Below the pieces are notes generated by a model. That model was not told the origin of the DNA. It worked only from the letters and a program-made list of their open reading frames with translations, and made no database searches. Below, piece by piece: positions 45,541 to 54,704 of a DNA stretch of 64,000 bases. The DNA is taken from assembly GCA_964461265.1 (NCBI GenBank), contig CAYWTS010000006.1, forward strand, positions 1 to 64,000, read 5' to 3'. Source of the DNA: CAYWTS01 sp964461265. GTDB taxonomy: Bacteria; Bacteroidota; Ignavibacteria; Tepidaquicellales; OLB5. The position numbers and the translations under genes were made by a program. Positions within the stretch are counted from its first letter, which is position 1, and each line of letters opens with the position of its first letter.

Positions 45541-45716
45541 TATTAATTCTATATGGTTTTATAAGGAGCGAATTATCCAATAATAACTCCAAATTTTTCC
45601 GATTGAAACATCATAATTGGGTCAAGAATGTGATATTCATTAGTTAAACAAATTTATAATCCTTCTTTTTTTTTAACCTTATTCATTTATCCATTCCTTT
45701 CATTCCTTATAAATAT

Positions 45717-45724
45717 TAACTTTG
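45717..45724 (+). promoter_or_regulatory. promoter -7 element of ftcD
   Basis: TAACTTTG fits TAnnTTTG, 29 bases before the ftcD ATG. At the 20-base spacing the upstream triplet is TTC rather than TTG, so the match is partial. Confidence 0.45.
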
Positions 45725-45753
45725 TAAATAATTAAGTCAGAAAATAAGTATTT

Positions 45754-47391
45754 ATGAGTAAAATAATCGAATGTGTTCCTAATATCTCCGAAGGGAGAGA
45801 TGAAAAAATAATAAATGCTTGTGCCGATGCTGTTCGTGCTGTAAAGGGTGCAACACTGCTTGATGTTGACCCGGGTAAATCGACCAACAGAACTGTTTTT
45901 ACTTTTGTAGGTAATCCTGATTCTGTGGTCGAGGCAGCGTTTCAGTTTGCAAAGAAAGCTTACGAGCTGATTGATATGACCAAGCACTCCGGTGAACATC
46001 CGCGTATGGGTGCGGTAGATGTTGTGCCGTTTGTACCTGTTTCTGAAGTTACTACTGCAGATTGTGTTGAATGTGCCAAGAGGTTCGGTAAGCGTGTTGG
46101 TGAAGAGCTTGGTGTTCCGGTTTATTTATATGAAGAAGCCTCAACCAAACCGTACCGTAAGGCACTCAAGCAAATCCGTGCTGGAGAATATGAAGGATTG
46201 AAAGATAAAATTTACAAGCCTGAGTGGAAACCGGACTTTGGTCCCCAGGAATTTGTGCCTAAATCAGGTGCCACAGTTACAGGTTCAAGATTTTTCCTTA
46301 TAGCATACAATGTAAATATACTAGGAACCAAAGAACAGGCACACAGGATAGCACTGAACATTCGTGAACAGGGACGCAATTCAAACGAACCCGGACGGCT
46401 GAAAGCGATTAAAGCTATCGGCTGGTATGTTAATGAATATCACATGGCACAGGTATCGATTAACCTCGATAATTACAAAATCACACCGCCTCATGTTGTA
46501 TTCGAGGAGTGTGTGAAGGATGCTAAAGAGCTGAACCTTGCAGTATGCGGAAGCGAGCTTGTGGGATTGATTCCACTGGAGGCAATGCTTATGGCTGCAG
46601 AGTACTATATTAAAAAAGAAAATCTTTTTATAATCGACGAAAGACAAAAGATCAGGCTTGTTGTAGAGAGGCTTGGACTAAATTCAGTTTCAAAATTCGA
46701 TCCAAACAAAAGAATAATAGAATATATGATAGAAGAAGATAAAAATGAACCGCTCGCAAATATGAGTGTGAAAAATTTCATTAAGTCGGTTGGTGCAAGA
46801 ATTTCAGCACCTGGGGGCGGGAGCGTTTCGGCACTTGCTGCAGCACTGGGTGCTGCACTCGGCTCCATGATGGGGTGGATGAGCTACGGCAGCAAAAAGT
46901 TCGAACATCTTGATTCAAAGATGAGAAAACTTATCCCGCCCGTACATGAAGCGATGCATCAGCTTATTCATAAAATAGATGAAGATACAAATGCTTTTAA
47001 CGATTACATGGAAGCAATGCGCCTGCCTAAAGAAACAGATAAAGAAAAGAAGATAAGGCAAGAGAAAATGCAGAATGGATTAAAGAAGGCAATCGAAGTG
47101 CCACTAAGCGTAATGAGAATTGCTGACTCCTGCTGGGAGCATATGATTGGGCTTGCTAAATACGGCAACCTGAATTCATCAAGCGACCTTGCGGTTGGGG
47201 CAAAATCGCTTGAAACCGGAATATGGGGTGCATATAAGAATGTTGAAATAAACCTGCCGCAAATTGAAGATATAAAGTATAAGCAGTCCGTTTTGAAAGA
47301 AGGGAATGAAATTCTTGCAAGGGCGGTTAAAAATGCTAAGAAGGTAGATAAGATTCTGAATGACAGGAAAAAGAAGGGAGAAAAAAGTTAA
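45754..47391 (+). CDS. ftcD: bifunctional glutamate formimidoyltransferase/formimino-THF cyclodeaminase
   Basis: FtcD transfers the formimino group of N-formimino-glutamate to tetrahydrofolate and then releases ammonia to give methenyl-THF. The formimidoyltransferase half (1-300) shows CVPNISEGRD, KHSGEHPRMGAVDVVPFVP and the RFFLIAYNVNI strand; the cyclodeaminase half (from about 335) has SAPGGGSVSALAAALGAALGSM. The fusion is the same as in vertebrate FTCD and is known in some bacteria. With hutI, it shows that the organism degrades histidine through formimino-glutamate and recovers the one-carbon unit, linking to glyA. Confidence 0.95.
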   Translation: MSKIIECVPNISEGRDEKIINACADAVRAVKGATLLDVDPGKSTNRTVFTFVGNPDSVVEAAFQFAKKAYELIDMTKHSGEHPRMGAVDVVPFVPVSEVTTADCVECAKRFGKRVGEELGVPVYLYEEASTKPYRKALKQIRAGEYEGLKDKIYKPEWKPDFGPQEFVPKSGATVTGSRFFLIAYNVNILGTKEQAHRIALNIREQGRNSNEPGRLKAIKAIGWYVNEYHMAQVSINLDNYKITPPHVVFEECVKDAKELNLAVCGSELVGLIPLEAMLMAAEYYIKKENLFIIDERQKIRLVVERLGLNSVSKFDPNKRIIEYMIEEDKNEPLANMSVKNFIKSVGARISAPGGGSVSALAAALGAALGSMMGWMSYGSKKFEHLDSKMRKLIPPVHEAMHQLIHKIDEDTNAFNDYMEAMRLPKETDKEKKIRQEKMQNGLKKAIEVPLSVMRIADSCWEHMIGLAKYGNLNSSSDLAVGAKSLETGIWGAYKNVEINLPQIEDIKYKQSVLKEGNEILARAVKNAKKVDKILNDRKKKGEKS

Positions 47392-47499
47392 AATATATGA
47401 AAATGGACTTATGTTTTGCCGAATGGTTATGACCTTTGTCAGGATACCCTTAGATATTTTATTGTCGCTAAAGAAAAATTGAAAATATTACACTAATCA

Positions 47500-47721
47500 A
47501 TGCCAGCAAAAATTACAGTAACAAATAACGGAAGTTACCGTATAGAAGGTGAGTTCGAGCTATACGACGCAGCCGGGAACAAATATGACCTTGCCGGCAG
47601 AACAGTAATTTCATTATGCCGCTGCGGTCACAGCAGTAAAATGCCGTTCTGCGATGCAACACACAGAAAAGTTGAGTTTCAGTCGGTATGCGAAGCGTAT
47701 GTACTGGAACCGAAAAAATAA
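47500..47721 (+). CDS. CDGSH iron-sulfur domain protein
   Basis: A 73-aa protein with the CDGSH-type [2Fe-2S] site: Cys40, Cys42, Cys51 and His55 in CRCGHSSKMPFCDATH, where the central residue is Ala instead of Gly. The Cys3His ligation makes the cluster redox-active and transferable in known members. The N-terminal half (ITVTNNGSYRIEGEFEL, DAAGNKYDLAGR) is the usual beta-strand part of stand-alone bacterial CDGSH proteins. It is separate from ftcD (108 bases) and from nikR (107 bases). Confidence 0.9.
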   Translation: MPAKITVTNNGSYRIEGEFELYDAAGNKYDLAGRTVISLCRCGHSSKMPFCDATHRKVEFQSVCEAYVLEPKK

Positions 47722-47782
47722 GTAATCGGATAAAAATTAGCTTCACCATTTAATCCAAACACAGCATACCGGTAAAATACCA

Positions 47783-47813
47783 TTGAAACTAAAATATTAT
47801 CGTGTTACTTTTG
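47783..47813 (+). promoter_or_regulatory. promoter of nikR
   Basis: TTG (47783-47785), 20-base spacer, TACTTTTG (47806-47813). Same spacing as the promoter at 857-887. The start codon is 15 bases beyond, so the leader is very short. The NikR-type operator covers the -7 element. Confidence 0.65.
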
Positions 47814-47828
47814 TAAAAATCGTAACAC
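47802..47828 (+). promoter_or_regulatory. NikR-type operator
   Basis: A perfect 7-bp inverted repeat, GTGTTAC (47802-47808), 13 bases, GTAACAC (47822-47828), immediately before the nikR ATG. As I recall, this is the consensus described for NikR in deltaproteobacteria (N13 or N14 spacer). It overlaps the -7 element, which would allow nickel-bound NikR to repress its own operon. Confidence 0.8.
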
Positions 47829-48266
47829 ATGGAAAAACTCACACGTTTCGGGGTATCGGTAGAAACACTGCTTCTGCAGCAATTCGATAAATTAATTTCA
47901 AAAAAGGGTTACTATAACCGCTCCGAAGCAATCCGCGATTTAATACGTGAAAAGCTGGAGAGCCATTCCATTGCTGATGAGAAAAGCATTGTCTTTGGCG
48001 TATTAAGCTTCGTCTACGACCATCACAAACGAATTATAGATACTGCACTGAACAAAATCCAGCATCAATATCACCACAGTATACTCTTTAATACCCATGT
48101 TCATATCAGCCACGATGACTGTTTGGAAATTATAATTTTTAACGATAAAGCATCTAATATTAAAGAGGTATCCGATAAAATATTGAGTCTTAAAGGTGTT
48201 AAGCAGGGAAAACTTTCCCTGGTTTCACCTTTAAAAAATACTAAAATTAATAAACATAAACATTAA
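47829..48266 (+). CDS. nikR: nickel-responsive regulator NikR
   Basis: NikR is a tetrameric repressor that binds DNA when nickel is bound. The N-terminal ribbon-helix-helix domain (residues 1-50, strand TRFGVSV and helices EAIRDLIREKL) is followed by an ACT-like domain with the nickel ligands His79, His90, His92 and Cys98, at the same spacings as E. coli His76, His87, His89 and Cys95. The last 10 residues are basic/His-rich (NKHKH). The operator directly upstream suggests self-regulation. It heads a four-gene group: 6 bases to the ECF S component, 7 more to the cupin. Confidence 0.93.
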   Translation: MEKLTRFGVSVETLLLQQFDKLISKKGYYNRSEAIRDLIREKLESHSIADEKSIVFGVLSFVYDHHKRIIDTALNKIQHQYHHSILFNTHVHISHDDCLEIIIFNDKASNIKEVSDKILSLKGVKQGKLSLVSPLKNTKINKHKH

Positions 48267-48272
48267 TCAATC

Positions 48273-48815
48273 ATGAACATTAATAAAAACCAAATTGCTT
48301 ACAAACCGACTCTTGAATTTACAGGAGTCAGATCGTACCTTTTCACATTATTTTTAATTGCACTGGCAGTAATTCTGCCTGCAGCAGCACATCTCACAGG
48401 TGCACCGGTAAGAATTCTGCTGCCGATGCATTGGTCAATTATTCTTGCCGGACTTGTTTATGGCTGGCGGTGCGGATTAGTATCAGGAATGCTGGCTCCC
48501 ACTGTAAGTTTCCTTATTTCAGGAATGCCGTATCCTGCATTAATTTTCCCAATGACGGTTGAGCTTGCTGCTTACGGTGTAATTATTGGTCTGCTGCGTG
48601 AAAAATATAATCTGAATGCTTTCTTATCCGTAATTATAGGTTTGGCTGCAGGAAGAATTCTTTTTCTTATTACACTTCTTATTACAGGTTTAACAATCGA
48701 TTCCGGTTATCTTACCTCAGCAATTCTGCCCGGTTTGGCAGCAGCTGTGGTTCAGATAATAGTTCTGCCTTTTATTGCCAAATGGTGGATTAAGAAAGAA
48801 AATAATAGCTTGTAA
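48273..48815 (+). CDS. ECF transporter S component, candidate nickel-linked uptake
   Basis: A 180-aa integral membrane protein with about six hydrophobic segments. It matches the general ECF S-component type: ILLPMHWSIILAGLVYGWRCGL, a MPYPALIFPMTVELAAYG segment, and ALPGLAAAVVQI-like C terminus. S components bind a vitamin or metal and work with shared EcfA/EcfT energy parts, which are not in this window. The Ni/Co S components known to me (CbiM/NikM) are different in sequence and start with a conserved metal-binding N terminus, which is absent here. Location 6 bases after nikR is the only evidence for nickel; another substrate is possible. Confidence 0.8.
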   Translation: MNINKNQIAYKPTLEFTGVRSYLFTLFLIALAVILPAAAHLTGAPVRILLPMHWSIILAGLVYGWRCGLVSGMLAPTVSFLISGMPYPALIFPMTVELAAYGVIIGLLREKYNLNAFLSVIIGLAAGRILFLITLLITGLTIDSGYLTSAILPGLAAAVVQIIVLPFIAKWWIKKENNSL

Positions 48816-48822
48816 GCCAACA

Positions 48823-49152
48823 ATGGGTAAAAATCTTAAACCATTTACTAAAAAACTGCCGGACGATAAAACAAACTACCATCTGCTTCTTGACGAGGAA
48901 GTTACCGAAACCTTCAGGGCTGGGCTTGTTACGCTTGGAGCCGGAGATTCGGTCGGAATACACAATACAAACTCACATGAAGAAGTAATAACGGTTTTAC
49001 ATGGAACCGGTGAAATGGAAATTAAAGGAAATAAAAATATACCGATTGAGCAGGGCATGATAGCTTACGTTCCGCCTTTTACAGAACATAACGTTCGCAA
49101 CACAGGAAGTTCTGAGTTGAAATATATCTTTCTTGTTACAAAAGTACAATAA
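48823..49152 (+). CDS. cupin-domain protein
   Basis: A single cupin barrel of 109 aa. Cupin motif 1 is GDSVGIHNTNSHEEVITVLHG-like (residues 43-62) with His, His and Glu ligands; motif 2 is QGMIAYVPPFTEHNVRN with a further His (about 86-92). Such proteins bind a transition metal and act as enzymes or sensors. I start at ATG 48823, 7 bases after the S-component stop; the longer frame from 48775 would begin inside that gene. In a NikR-controlled group, metal handling is a possible role, but unproved. Confidence 0.85.
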   Translation: MGKNLKPFTKKLPDDKTNYHLLLDEEVTETFRAGLVTLGAGDSVGIHNTNSHEEVITVLHGTGEMEIKGNKNIPIEQGMIAYVPPFTEHNVRNTGSSELKYIFLVTKVQ

Positions 49153-49241
49153 TTATCTTGGTAAGTATCAAAAGATATAAATGCCGGTTTACTTAGATAT
49201 TTTCTTTATAATAATTTATCAAAATATATAATATCATAATT

Positions 49242-51101
49242 ATGTTAAAATTTACCTTTTTATTATTGTTAAGTTTATCATGTATTTTATATTCTCAAAA
49301 CATACCCGTTTTAAAAGACAGTACTGATTACATTCTTGAACCAATAACTATAACCGGTACAAGAAGTTCAACACTTTTAAAAAACCTGCCTTTAACAATC
49401 AGCATAATTGGGGTAAACCAGATCGAAAGGTCATCATCTGTGAATGTTCATCAGTTAATTTCCCAAACTGTTCCATCTGCGTTTGTTCTTCAAAGAGGAT
49501 TGCTGGGTTTCGGTGTTGCTACCGAATCAGGGAATATGTCGATACGAGGGTTGGGCGGAAGTCCTACTACAGGGATACTTTTCCTGATAGACGGAAGACC
49601 CGATATAATGGGCATATTCGGACACCCTCTGCCCGATGCTTATCAGCTCGATAATGTATCAAAAGTTGAAATTATCCGCGGTCCCGCTTCCTTTTTGTAC
49701 GGGACAAATGCTATGGCTGGGGTAGTGAATATTATAACTAATAAGAAATTAACAGACGGATATAACCTGCTGCTAACAGGCGAATACGGCAGCTTTAATA
49801 CGCAGAAATATAAAATCAATTTCGGATGGAAAAGAAAAGAATTTGACATTTTTGCAACTGGAAGTATCCACTACACCGATGGGTACAGACCTGAGTCGAA
49901 GGTTTCATCACAAAGTTCAAGCTTGCGGTTTGGATACAAAGCAAATAATTATTTAGATTTAGTTATAAGAGGAAACATAACAAGAATTAAAGCTTATAAT
50001 CCAGGTCCCATTAATAACCCCTACAAAAATAATTTTACGGATATCACACGCGGAGGAACAGATTTAACTTTTAGTTACTTGCGGAATAAATGGAACGGTT
50101 CGCTGATACTTCATGGAAACTTTGGAAAACACAAGGTAAACGATACACCGGCAAATAATCCGGCGGATTCTCTTGCATTTACCTCTTCCGATAGAACACT
50201 CGGAACCATCTTATATATCAACTGCCGTGAAATAAAAAATAACTTAACAACCTTTGGCTTAGATTATAAGAACTTTGGCGGCAAGCCGAACTCTCCTACA
50301 AATTTTTTCCCCCACGAATTTGTACAGAAATCTCAGTTCGGTTCATACCTGAATACTAAACATACTATAGGAATACTATCATTCAACGGGGGCATAAGTT
50401 ACCAGTATGACTCAAAGTATGGTTCGGTTGTTCTGCCAAGTGCAGGATTTGCTCTTAACCCATTACCGCAGTCAACGCTGAAAATAATTTATTCCGAGGG
50501 TTTCCGTACACCTACACTCGCAGAGACCGACCTTTATCCTTGGAAAAATCCGGATTTAAAACCAGAGAACTTGTATTCGTTAGAAGCAGGGCTCGAACAA
50601 AAATTGTTTGGGTTATTGTGGTTTGAGCTAAAATATTATTATAACGATTACAAGGAAATGATTGTTAAAACCGGTTCTTATCCCAATTTTAAACTGCTAA
50701 ACACAGGAAGAGTAGTTAATAGGGGTTATGAATTTTCTGCAAACCTGTTGTGGAAAAGCTTCTTATTAAATACCTCAGCATCATATGGATTTTACGGTAA
50801 AAAAATTGCTGGTATTCCTGCAGGAAAAATCACAGCCGGTGCTGATTACACATATAAATCATTCACTCTGTCTTTTACGCTTGAGCATATTACTGAACTT
50901 TTTGGTCAGGATTCACAGTCATCTCCACTGGTCAGGCTGCCGAATTTCACTTTAATAGGAGCCAAATTATCGTACGAATTTCCGAAATATGTAAAGGTAA
51001 GTCTCTCGGCTGATAACGTGATTAATAAAACATATGAGATAATTAAAAATTACCCAATGCCCGGTAGAACTTATTACGCTGGAGTTACATTTAAGCTGTA
51101 A
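49242..51101 (+). CDS. TonB-dependent outer-membrane receptor
   Basis: Signal peptide (1-18), plug domain (about 30-165: ITITGTRSS, LPLTISII, IRGLGGSPTTGILFLIDGRP, and KVEIIRGPASFLYGTNAMAGVVNIIT) and 22-strand barrel ending in GRTYYAGVTFKL. A TonB box is not obvious but EPITITGTRS is near where it should be. 619 aa is short for the family. TonB receptors import siderophores, vitamin B12, glycans or nickel complexes. It lies 89 bases after the cupin, with no visible second operator, so it probably belongs to the nikR group and could bring nickel complexes into the periplasm. Confidence 0.88.
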   Translation: MLKFTFLLLLSLSCILYSQNIPVLKDSTDYILEPITITGTRSSTLLKNLPLTISIIGVNQIERSSSVNVHQLISQTVPSAFVLQRGLLGFGVATESGNMSIRGLGGSPTTGILFLIDGRPDIMGIFGHPLPDAYQLDNVSKVEIIRGPASFLYGTNAMAGVVNIITNKKLTDGYNLLLTGEYGSFNTQKYKINFGWKRKEFDIFATGSIHYTDGYRPESKVSSQSSSLRFGYKANNYLDLVIRGNITRIKAYNPGPINNPYKNNFTDITRGGTDLTFSYLRNKWNGSLILHGNFGKHKVNDTPANNPADSLAFTSSDRTLGTILYINCREIKNNLTTFGLDYKNFGGKPNSPTNFFPHEFVQKSQFGSYLNTKHTIGILSFNGGISYQYDSKYGSVVLPSAGFALNPLPQSTLKIIYSEGFRTPTLAETDLYPWKNPDLKPENLYSLEAGLEQKLFGLLWFELKYYYNDYKEMIVKTGSYPNFKLLNTGRVVNRGYEFSANLLWKSFLLNTSASYGFYGKKIAGIPAGKITAGADYTYKSFTLSFTLEHITELFGQDSQSSPLVRLPNFTLIGAKLSYEFPKYVKVSLSADNVINKTYEIIKNYPMPGRTYYAGVTFKL

Positions 51102-51105
51102 CGAC

Positions 51106-53241
51106 TTATTTCAAATTCTTCTCAAAAAAATTAAAAATCCGCTTATACTGGTCAAGCCAGCTTGCCTGCAGGCGGAAGCTGTGAAGCTCCTTAGGGTAAA
51201 ACATCACCTCAAAATCTTTTTTATTATCAATTAGCTTCTGCGTAAGCTGAACCATATCCTGAAAGAAAACGTTATCATCAAGCATTCCATGCGTCATTAA
51301 CAGAGGAACCTGCAGGTTATCGGCATAAGTAATTGGTGATGACTGTTCGTAATAAATTCGGTTTGAGTCAGATAACTCTCCCAGCCTCGCAATTGTATAC
51401 CACCAATTGCTGTAATAATAATTAGCCCAATTCGATACTGCCCTCAATGCAACACCGCATTTAAAATGTTCAGGATGACGGAACAAAGCCATTAAAGTAA
51501 TAAAACCGCCGTAGCTTCCGCCGTAAATACCAACCTTATCCCTGTTAATGTAACCGAGAGAATCAAGATAATCGATACCGCTTATATAATCCGATACTTC
51601 CCAATACCCAAGGTTTCGGTAAGTTTTGTTTCTGAAATCCCTGCCGTAACCGAAGCTTCCCCTAAAATCTATATCAAGAACGATGTAACCGTTACTGGTA
51701 AGGAAAGTATTAATCATGAAATTATCCTGGTAAGGACTGAATCCCATCGTAACATTCTGCAGATACCCGGCACCGTGAGCAAAACAGATTAACGGGTATT
51801 TTTTTTTAGGAAGAAAATCTTTTGGTTTATATATAAAAGCGTAAATTTTCTCGCCGTCTTCTTTATTATAGAACCTGATTAATTCAGGTAATGTCCAGCT
51901 AACGGATTTAAATTTAGGTGATATTGTATTTGTTACCTGCACTATATCGCTTGAATTAAGATTTATAAGAAAAAGCTCTTCGGGCAAGTTGAGATACGAA
52001 TATGTGCAGAGAAGGTAATTACCGTCACCCGAAAGATGCAGGTCACCGAAACTTCCTTCTTTTTCTGCTGTTATCCAAAGTTTGCCGCTTTCCAAATCCA
52101 GCTTATAAACCGAAAATCTTGCAGGAAGACTTAGGTTGGCTGTATAATAAATTATACCTCTTTTTCTATCGAGCACCGATTCGTAAATGGTGTAGTTGCC
52201 GCCGGCAATCTGCTTAAATCCGGAACCGTCTTTTCTTATTGAATAAAGACAGTTAAATCCCGAAATTTCTGACTCAAAAACAATCTCATCATTATTGATA
52301 AACCTTACAGGATTGTCATGCCGTTCTATCCATGCCGTATCGGTTTCTGTATAAATTTCCTTTATTGTTTTATTTACGATGTTATAATTAAATATCTTCC
52401 TGGTATGTCTTTCTATAGTCTCTGCATCTAATATTAATGTCCTGCTATCCGGTGAATATGCTGCGTACTGTGTTGAGTATCTTACACTATCGGGGTAGAT
52501 TACCTCATTAATTTTTATATCAAGCTGTTTAGCTGATTTAAAATAAACTTCGTATTCAAACAGCTTTACTTTAGAACGTCCCCGTTTTTGTTTTTTTGCT
52601 GTAACAAATTCCTCTGTGTAATCAGGAAAAATAAGCTCAAATTTTGTGGAATTATCATACCTTACAAAAAAGAACCTCCGCACAATAGTATCGTTCCCCG
52701 GTTTTCCTGACACAGTAAATGGCTGGTAGCTGATTGAATCAGATTCATCATTTGTCAGCTGAAGTTCGGGAACAGAAAGCGAATCCATAAGCTTTAAATA
52801 ATAATTCCCCTTCCTGCGGAAAATTAAAACGTTATCATAAGCCCGGGGCGAAAATTCATACTCATCGGTTTTTGTAAGCTGAATATCTCTGGAAAATGTC
52901 CGTGTATTGCCAAAGTTTTTTGATATGTAAATATCGCCTTCAATAACCGAAACAGCATCTCCGTTTTGCAAAATAAAATATTCCGATACTGTTATCGTAT
53001 CGGAAAATTTGTAGTATTCGTTCTCCAAATAGTCATACTCGAAAAAATCGAGCTTCCCGTTATAGTCATCATCGGCATAGTAATAAATTTTTCCTGATTC
53101 AGAATTTATAAAACGAAGCGATGGACGGGGGTTAATAATGTTTGTATCCTGAAAAATATACTCAAGCGTTACATCCTGTGAAAAAGAAGCATAACAGAGT
53201 AATAAAACGAAGAAGATGATAATCTTTAAAATACGAGCCAT
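51106..53241 (-). CDS. S9-family prolyl oligopeptidase-like serine peptidase
   Basis: A secreted or periplasmic peptidase (signal peptide 1-21) of the DPP4/acylaminoacyl-peptidase type. An N-terminal beta-propeller (about 25-440) with repeated D-x-R-T-L-I-L and G-N-Y-L-L-C blades is followed by an alpha/beta hydrolase domain with GGSYGG (Ser576), HGMLDDNV (Asp655/656) and ELHSF (His687), a complete catalytic triad. Probably removes dipeptides from peptides. It is convergent with the TonB receptor gene, 4 bases apart, with no terminator visible between them. Confidence 0.9.
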   Translation of the reverse strand: MARILKIIIFFVLLLCYASFSQDVTLEYIFQDTNIINPRPSLRFINSESGKIYYYADDDYNGKLDFFEYDYLENEYYKFSDTITVSEYFILQNGDAVSVIEGDIYISKNFGNTRTFSRDIQLTKTDEYEFSPRAYDNVLIFRRKGNYYLKLMDSLSVPELQLTNDESDSISYQPFTVSGKPGNDTIVRRFFFVRYDNSTKFELIFPDYTEEFVTAKKQKRGRSKVKLFEYEVYFKSAKQLDIKINEVIYPDSVRYSTQYAAYSPDSRTLILDAETIERHTRKIFNYNIVNKTIKEIYTETDTAWIERHDNPVRFINNDEIVFESEISGFNCLYSIRKDGSGFKQIAGGNYTIYESVLDRKRGIIYYTANLSLPARFSVYKLDLESGKLWITAEKEGSFGDLHLSGDGNYLLCTYSYLNLPEELFLINLNSSDIVQVTNTISPKFKSVSWTLPELIRFYNKEDGEKIYAFIYKPKDFLPKKKYPLICFAHGAGYLQNVTMGFSPYQDNFMINTFLTSNGYIVLDIDFRGSFGYGRDFRNKTYRNLGYWEVSDYISGIDYLDSLGYINRDKVGIYGGSYGGFITLMALFRHPEHFKCGVALRAVSNWANYYYSNWWYTIARLGELSDSNRIYYEQSSPITYADNLQVPLLMTHGMLDDNVFFQDMVQLTQKLIDNKKDFEVMFYPKELHSFRLQASWLDQYKRIFNFFEKNLK

Positions 53242-53380
53242 ATCTCAAACTTATTGGTTATTTAAGAGTAAAGAAATGAGAAACATGCATATCACATCCA
53301 ACTCTCCCCACTTTTAGTAAAGGGGGGAATACCTGTCCCGCTATTAGCGGGAAGAGGGGTTGTATATAATTGATAATTGC

Positions 53381-53405
53381 AGATTCCTGCTTTCACAGGA
53401 ATAAC
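53381..53405 (+). repeat. GATTCCCG hairpin repeat, copy 3
   Basis: AGATTCCTGCTTTCACAGGAATAAC: a 7-bp stem (ATTCCTG/CAGGAAT) with CTTT loop region. Matches copies at 23527 and 24540. It is 6 bases beyond the lysA stop. Just upstream (53303-53357) are further G/C-run hairpins such as CCCGC-TATTA-GCGGG. Confidence 0.65.
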
Positions 53406-53411
53406 AAAAAA

Positions 53412-54689
53412 TCAATAATGCAGTTCTTCTACTTTTTCTCTTTCCCTTATTAACCGGTATTTATCACCGTCAACAAGTATTTCAGCGGGTCTTAGGCGGG
53501 CATTGTAATTCGAAGAAAGCGTATAACCGTATGCGCCTGTCGTCATAACAGCAAAGTAATCACCGCGTTCCAGCTTTTGCAGAGTTCTTTTTGATGCAAG
53601 GAAATCGGATGTTTCGCAAACGGGTCCTACTATATCGGCTTCTTCGTATCCCGTATCTTTAAGGTTAAGAGGCACAACCTGGTGATATGCATTATAAAGA
53701 CAGGGTCTCATAAGGTCATTCATTCCTGTATCGGTGATTATAAATTTTTTCATCTCACCCTCTTTCGTAAACAACACCTTACCGACAAGAATACCTGCAT
53801 TTGCAACAAGCGACCTGCCCGGTTCTATCACAAGCTTTTTGTTAAGCTGTGACAGCAATCCGATGACCGAACTGATATGTTCACCAAGTGATGCATAAGA
53901 GTTAATTTCATCCTCTTCAACAGGTATATATCTGTGAGAAAGAACGTTTTTATACTGCACACCGAATCCTCCGCCAAAATTCAGGTAGCGGATGTTAACC
54001 CCCATCGACTCCACGTCTTTTATCAGCTTTGCAAGGTATTCTATTGTTTCTACATAAGGGCTTACTTCGGTAATCTGGGAGCCAATGTGTGAATGAATTC
54101 CGATAATATCGATATTAGGCAACCGGCTTGCGGTTTTAAATACCTCAAGTATATCTTTGCTGTCGATACCGAATTTATTTTCTTTCATTCCTGTAGTAAT
54201 GTAAGGGTGTGTTCCAGCATCTATATCGGGGTTTACACGGATTGAAACCCTGGCAATAAGTCCAAGCCTGTGAGCTATCTGCGAGATAACCTGTATTTCC
54301 TGATGCGATTCAACTGTGAAATTAAAAATGTTTTCCTTTAGCCCGTATTCTATTTCCTCATCGGTTTTGCCAACACCTGTGAATGTAACTTTATTCCTCA
54401 GGAAACCGAACTTCAAAGCAAGGTAAAGCTCACCGCCCGAGGCAATTTCTGCTCCTGCACCTTCCTCCGAAATTAATTTCAGGATTTCGGGGTTGGAGTT
54501 TGCTTTGATTGCATAGCAGTTTATGTAATCGAGCTTTGAGCTTACAAGGGGCTGGTTGATTTCCCTGTAATTACGAAGCATCTGGTTTTTGCTGTAGATA
54601 TAAAGCGGAGTTCCGAACTCTTTGGCTAAATCTTCTACAAGGAAGTTTTCAGCATATAACTTGTTGTCTTTTATGTAAAAATGGTTCAT
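53412..54689 (-). CDS. lysA: diaminopimelate decarboxylase
   Basis: LysA makes lysine from meso-diaminopimelate. A PLP-dependent fold III enzyme: TIM barrel with the PLP lysine in CYAIKANSN (Lys62 from this start), GIHSHIGSQ, the glycine-rich phosphate loop NFGGGFGV, and the C-terminal barrel with EPGRSLVANAG, VGPVCETSDF and GAYGYT. I use ATG 54689 (MNHFYIK); GTG 54704 is an alternative and no ribosome site separates them. About 425 aa, full length. It stands alone on the minus strand. Confidence 0.95.
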   Translation of the reverse strand: MNHFYIKDNKLYAENFLVEDLAKEFGTPLYIYSKNQMLRNYREINQPLVSSKLDYINCYAIKANSNPEILKLISEEGAGAEIASGGELYLALKFGFLRNKVTFTGVGKTDEEIEYGLKENIFNFTVESHQEIQVISQIAHRLGLIARVSIRVNPDIDAGTHPYITTGMKENKFGIDSKDILEVFKTASRLPNIDIIGIHSHIGSQITEVSPYVETIEYLAKLIKDVESMGVNIRYLNFGGGFGVQYKNVLSHRYIPVEEDEINSYASLGEHISSVIGLLSQLNKKLVIEPGRSLVANAGILVGKVLFTKEGEMKKFIITDTGMNDLMRPCLYNAYHQVVPLNLKDTGYEEADIVGPVCETSDFLASKRTLQKLERGDYFAVMTTGAYGYTLSSNYNARLRPAEILVDGDKYRLIREREKVEELHY

Positions 54690-54704
54690 TTTGTTAAATT
54701 TCAC

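Noticed and set aside
47783..47828. Nickel or cobalamin riboswitch before nikR
   Set aside because: Only about 16 bases lie between promoter and start codon, too short for a riboswitch; the palindrome fits a protein operator.
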